Shown piece after piece: positions 63,347 through 64,000 of a stretch of DNA of 64,000 nucleotides. The notes beneath the pieces were generated by a model. That model was given only the letters and a program-made list of their open reading frames with translations, was not told the DNA's origin and searched no databases. The translations under genes were made by a program, and so were the position numbers. Positions within the stretch are counted from its first letter, which is position 1, and each line of letters starts with the position of its first letter. The stretch comes from Mycolicibacterium sp. (GTDB taxonomy: Bacteria > Actinomycetota > Actinomycetes > Mycobacteriales > Mycobacteriaceae): the NCBI RefSeq assembly GCF_016462545.1, contig NZ_JAEMTA010000014.1, positions 1-64,000 on the forward strand. The letters run 5' to 3'.

Positions 63347-63742
63347 ATGACCGAAGACACGACCGATTCGCCCGCGTCATCCCGTCATCTGAGCCAGTGG
63401 ATCGATGCCGACGCAGCCACGGTGTATGCGTTTGCCAGCGATCCGCGCCAGCTGCCGCGCTGGGCAGCGGGCCTCGCCGATCCCGCACTCGCGGATGCCG
63501 ATGTGCAATTCGCTGCCCGGAATGAGTTCGGAATCCTCGACCATGTGGTGCGGCTCCCGACGGGCGTAGAGGTCTACAACCCGATGCGCGTGATTCCGGC
63601 GGGAACGGCCGACGCCGGGTGTGAGGTGGTGTTCACGCTACGGCGTGCCGACGGGGTGACCGATGAGGAGTTCGACGCCGATGCCGCGGCGGTGGCGGCC
63701 GATCTGGCCGTGTTGCGCAGGCTGGTGGAGGACGCGGGTTAG
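63347..63742 (+). CDS. SRPBCC-family protein
   Basis: A 131-residue protein with a polyketide cyclase/SRPBCC-like fold: ASSRHLSQWIDADAATVYAFASDPRQLPRWAAGL at the N-terminus and a C-terminal helix (AVAADLAVLRRLVED). It probably binds a small hydrophobic ligand; no catalytic residues can be assigned. Divergent from the DUF1345-like gene by 29 bases. Its stop overlaps the stop of the convergent small membrane gene. Confidence 0.8.
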   Translation: MTEDTTDSPASSRHLSQWIDADAATVYAFASDPRQLPRWAAGLADPALADADVQFAARNEFGILDHVVRLPTGVEVYNPMRVIPAGTADAGCEVVFTLRRADGVTDEEFDADAAAVAADLAVLRRLVEDAG

Positions 63743-63936
63743 ACGTCCGAGGGCCGGAAGAGGCTGAGTCCGAGCCAGACGATGGCAGCTGACGCAGCGC
63801 CACTGAGCACGGCCGGGCTGGCGCTCATCGTGGCCACCCCCACCACCACCAGGACCAGGATCCCCACCACGAGGGCGATCAGCTTGTACGCGGGCCACGG
63901 GATGCCCGCAATGCGCACTTCCGTCGACGTCGTCAT
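63739..63936 (-). CDS. Small two-helix membrane protein
   Basis: A 65-residue protein with two hydrophobic helices (about 15-36 and 40-60) and a short polar N-terminus (MTTSTEVRIAG). No family is recognised. A TATCGT box five bases before the ATG is a possible promoter. The final 64 bases of the window beyond it hold no visible feature. Confidence 0.65.
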   Translation of the reverse strand: MTTSTEVRIAGIPWPAYKLIALVVGILVLVVVGVATMSASPAVLSGAASAAIVWLGLSLFRPSDV

Positions 63937-64000
63937 GTCTCACGATAGCTCGTAACTTAGATTTCGGGTAGCCGAAACCTTCATTCCGGGCGGGTGTGTT

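Overview
The window reads as a contiguous, gene-dense, high-GC actinobacterial chromosome segment from a Mycobacterium/Mycolicibacterium species. The gene order acn, Rv1476-like, ripA, ripB, moxR1, fabG1, inhA, ferrochelatase, mutA, mutB, meaB, lipL, (lipid locus), ileS, dinB, ansA, lspA, RluA-type synthase, dnaE1 matches the Mycobacterium tuberculosis Rv1475c-Rv1547 order as I recall it. Rv1482c, Rv1490 and mazEF4 counterparts are not seen. The species cannot be named from the sequence alone.

Layout. 1-8 kb: 5' part of aconitase (minus), then envelope genes: an Rv1476-family membrane protein, the NlpC/P60 endopeptidases RipA and RipB, and a MoxR/DUF58/VWA operon. 8-11 kb: fabG1-inhA (FAS-II mycolic acid synthesis) and ferrochelatase. 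11-14.5 kb: NfeD-like and stomatin-like membrane proteins, a small DoxX-like protein and a TVP38-family protein. 14.5-21.2 kb: methylmalonyl-CoA mutase (mutA, mutB), its G-protein chaperone meaB, and lipL.

22-43 kb is the variable lipid locus between lipL and ileS. It holds a six-domain Mas/Pks5-type iterative polyketide synthase, a PapA acyltransferase, two tandem PapA-like acyltransferases, a GT1 glycosyltransferase, an MmpL transporter, a GT2 glycosyltransferase, a DrrABC-type ABC exporter, a second GT2 enzyme and a FadD acyl-AMP ligase. Together they look like a system that makes a methyl-branched acyl chain, puts it on a small sugar and exports the product. Two different export machines are encoded, and the methylmalonyl-CoA enzymes lie just upstream.

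43.5-45.5 kb: a small module of a membrane protein, an HTH regulator and a divergent stand-alone condensation-domain fragment, with a perfect palindrome in the shared promoter region. 45.5-48.9 kb: ileS behind a T-box leader that appears to act on translation. 48.9-64 kb: a third PapA-like gene, an SRPBCC protein, a secreted protein, an S4 RNA-binding protein, dinB, ansA, lspA, an RluA-type pseudouridine synthase, rarD, a DGPF/ECF sigma pair, a TetR regulator, dnaE1 and three small membrane or SRPBCC genes.

A recurring signal is a TANNNT -10 box placed 6-8 bases before an ATG or GTG, the pattern expected for leaderless mycobacterial mRNAs. It is used here to choose several starts. No tRNA, rRNA, insertion sequence, CRISPR array or prophage was seen.
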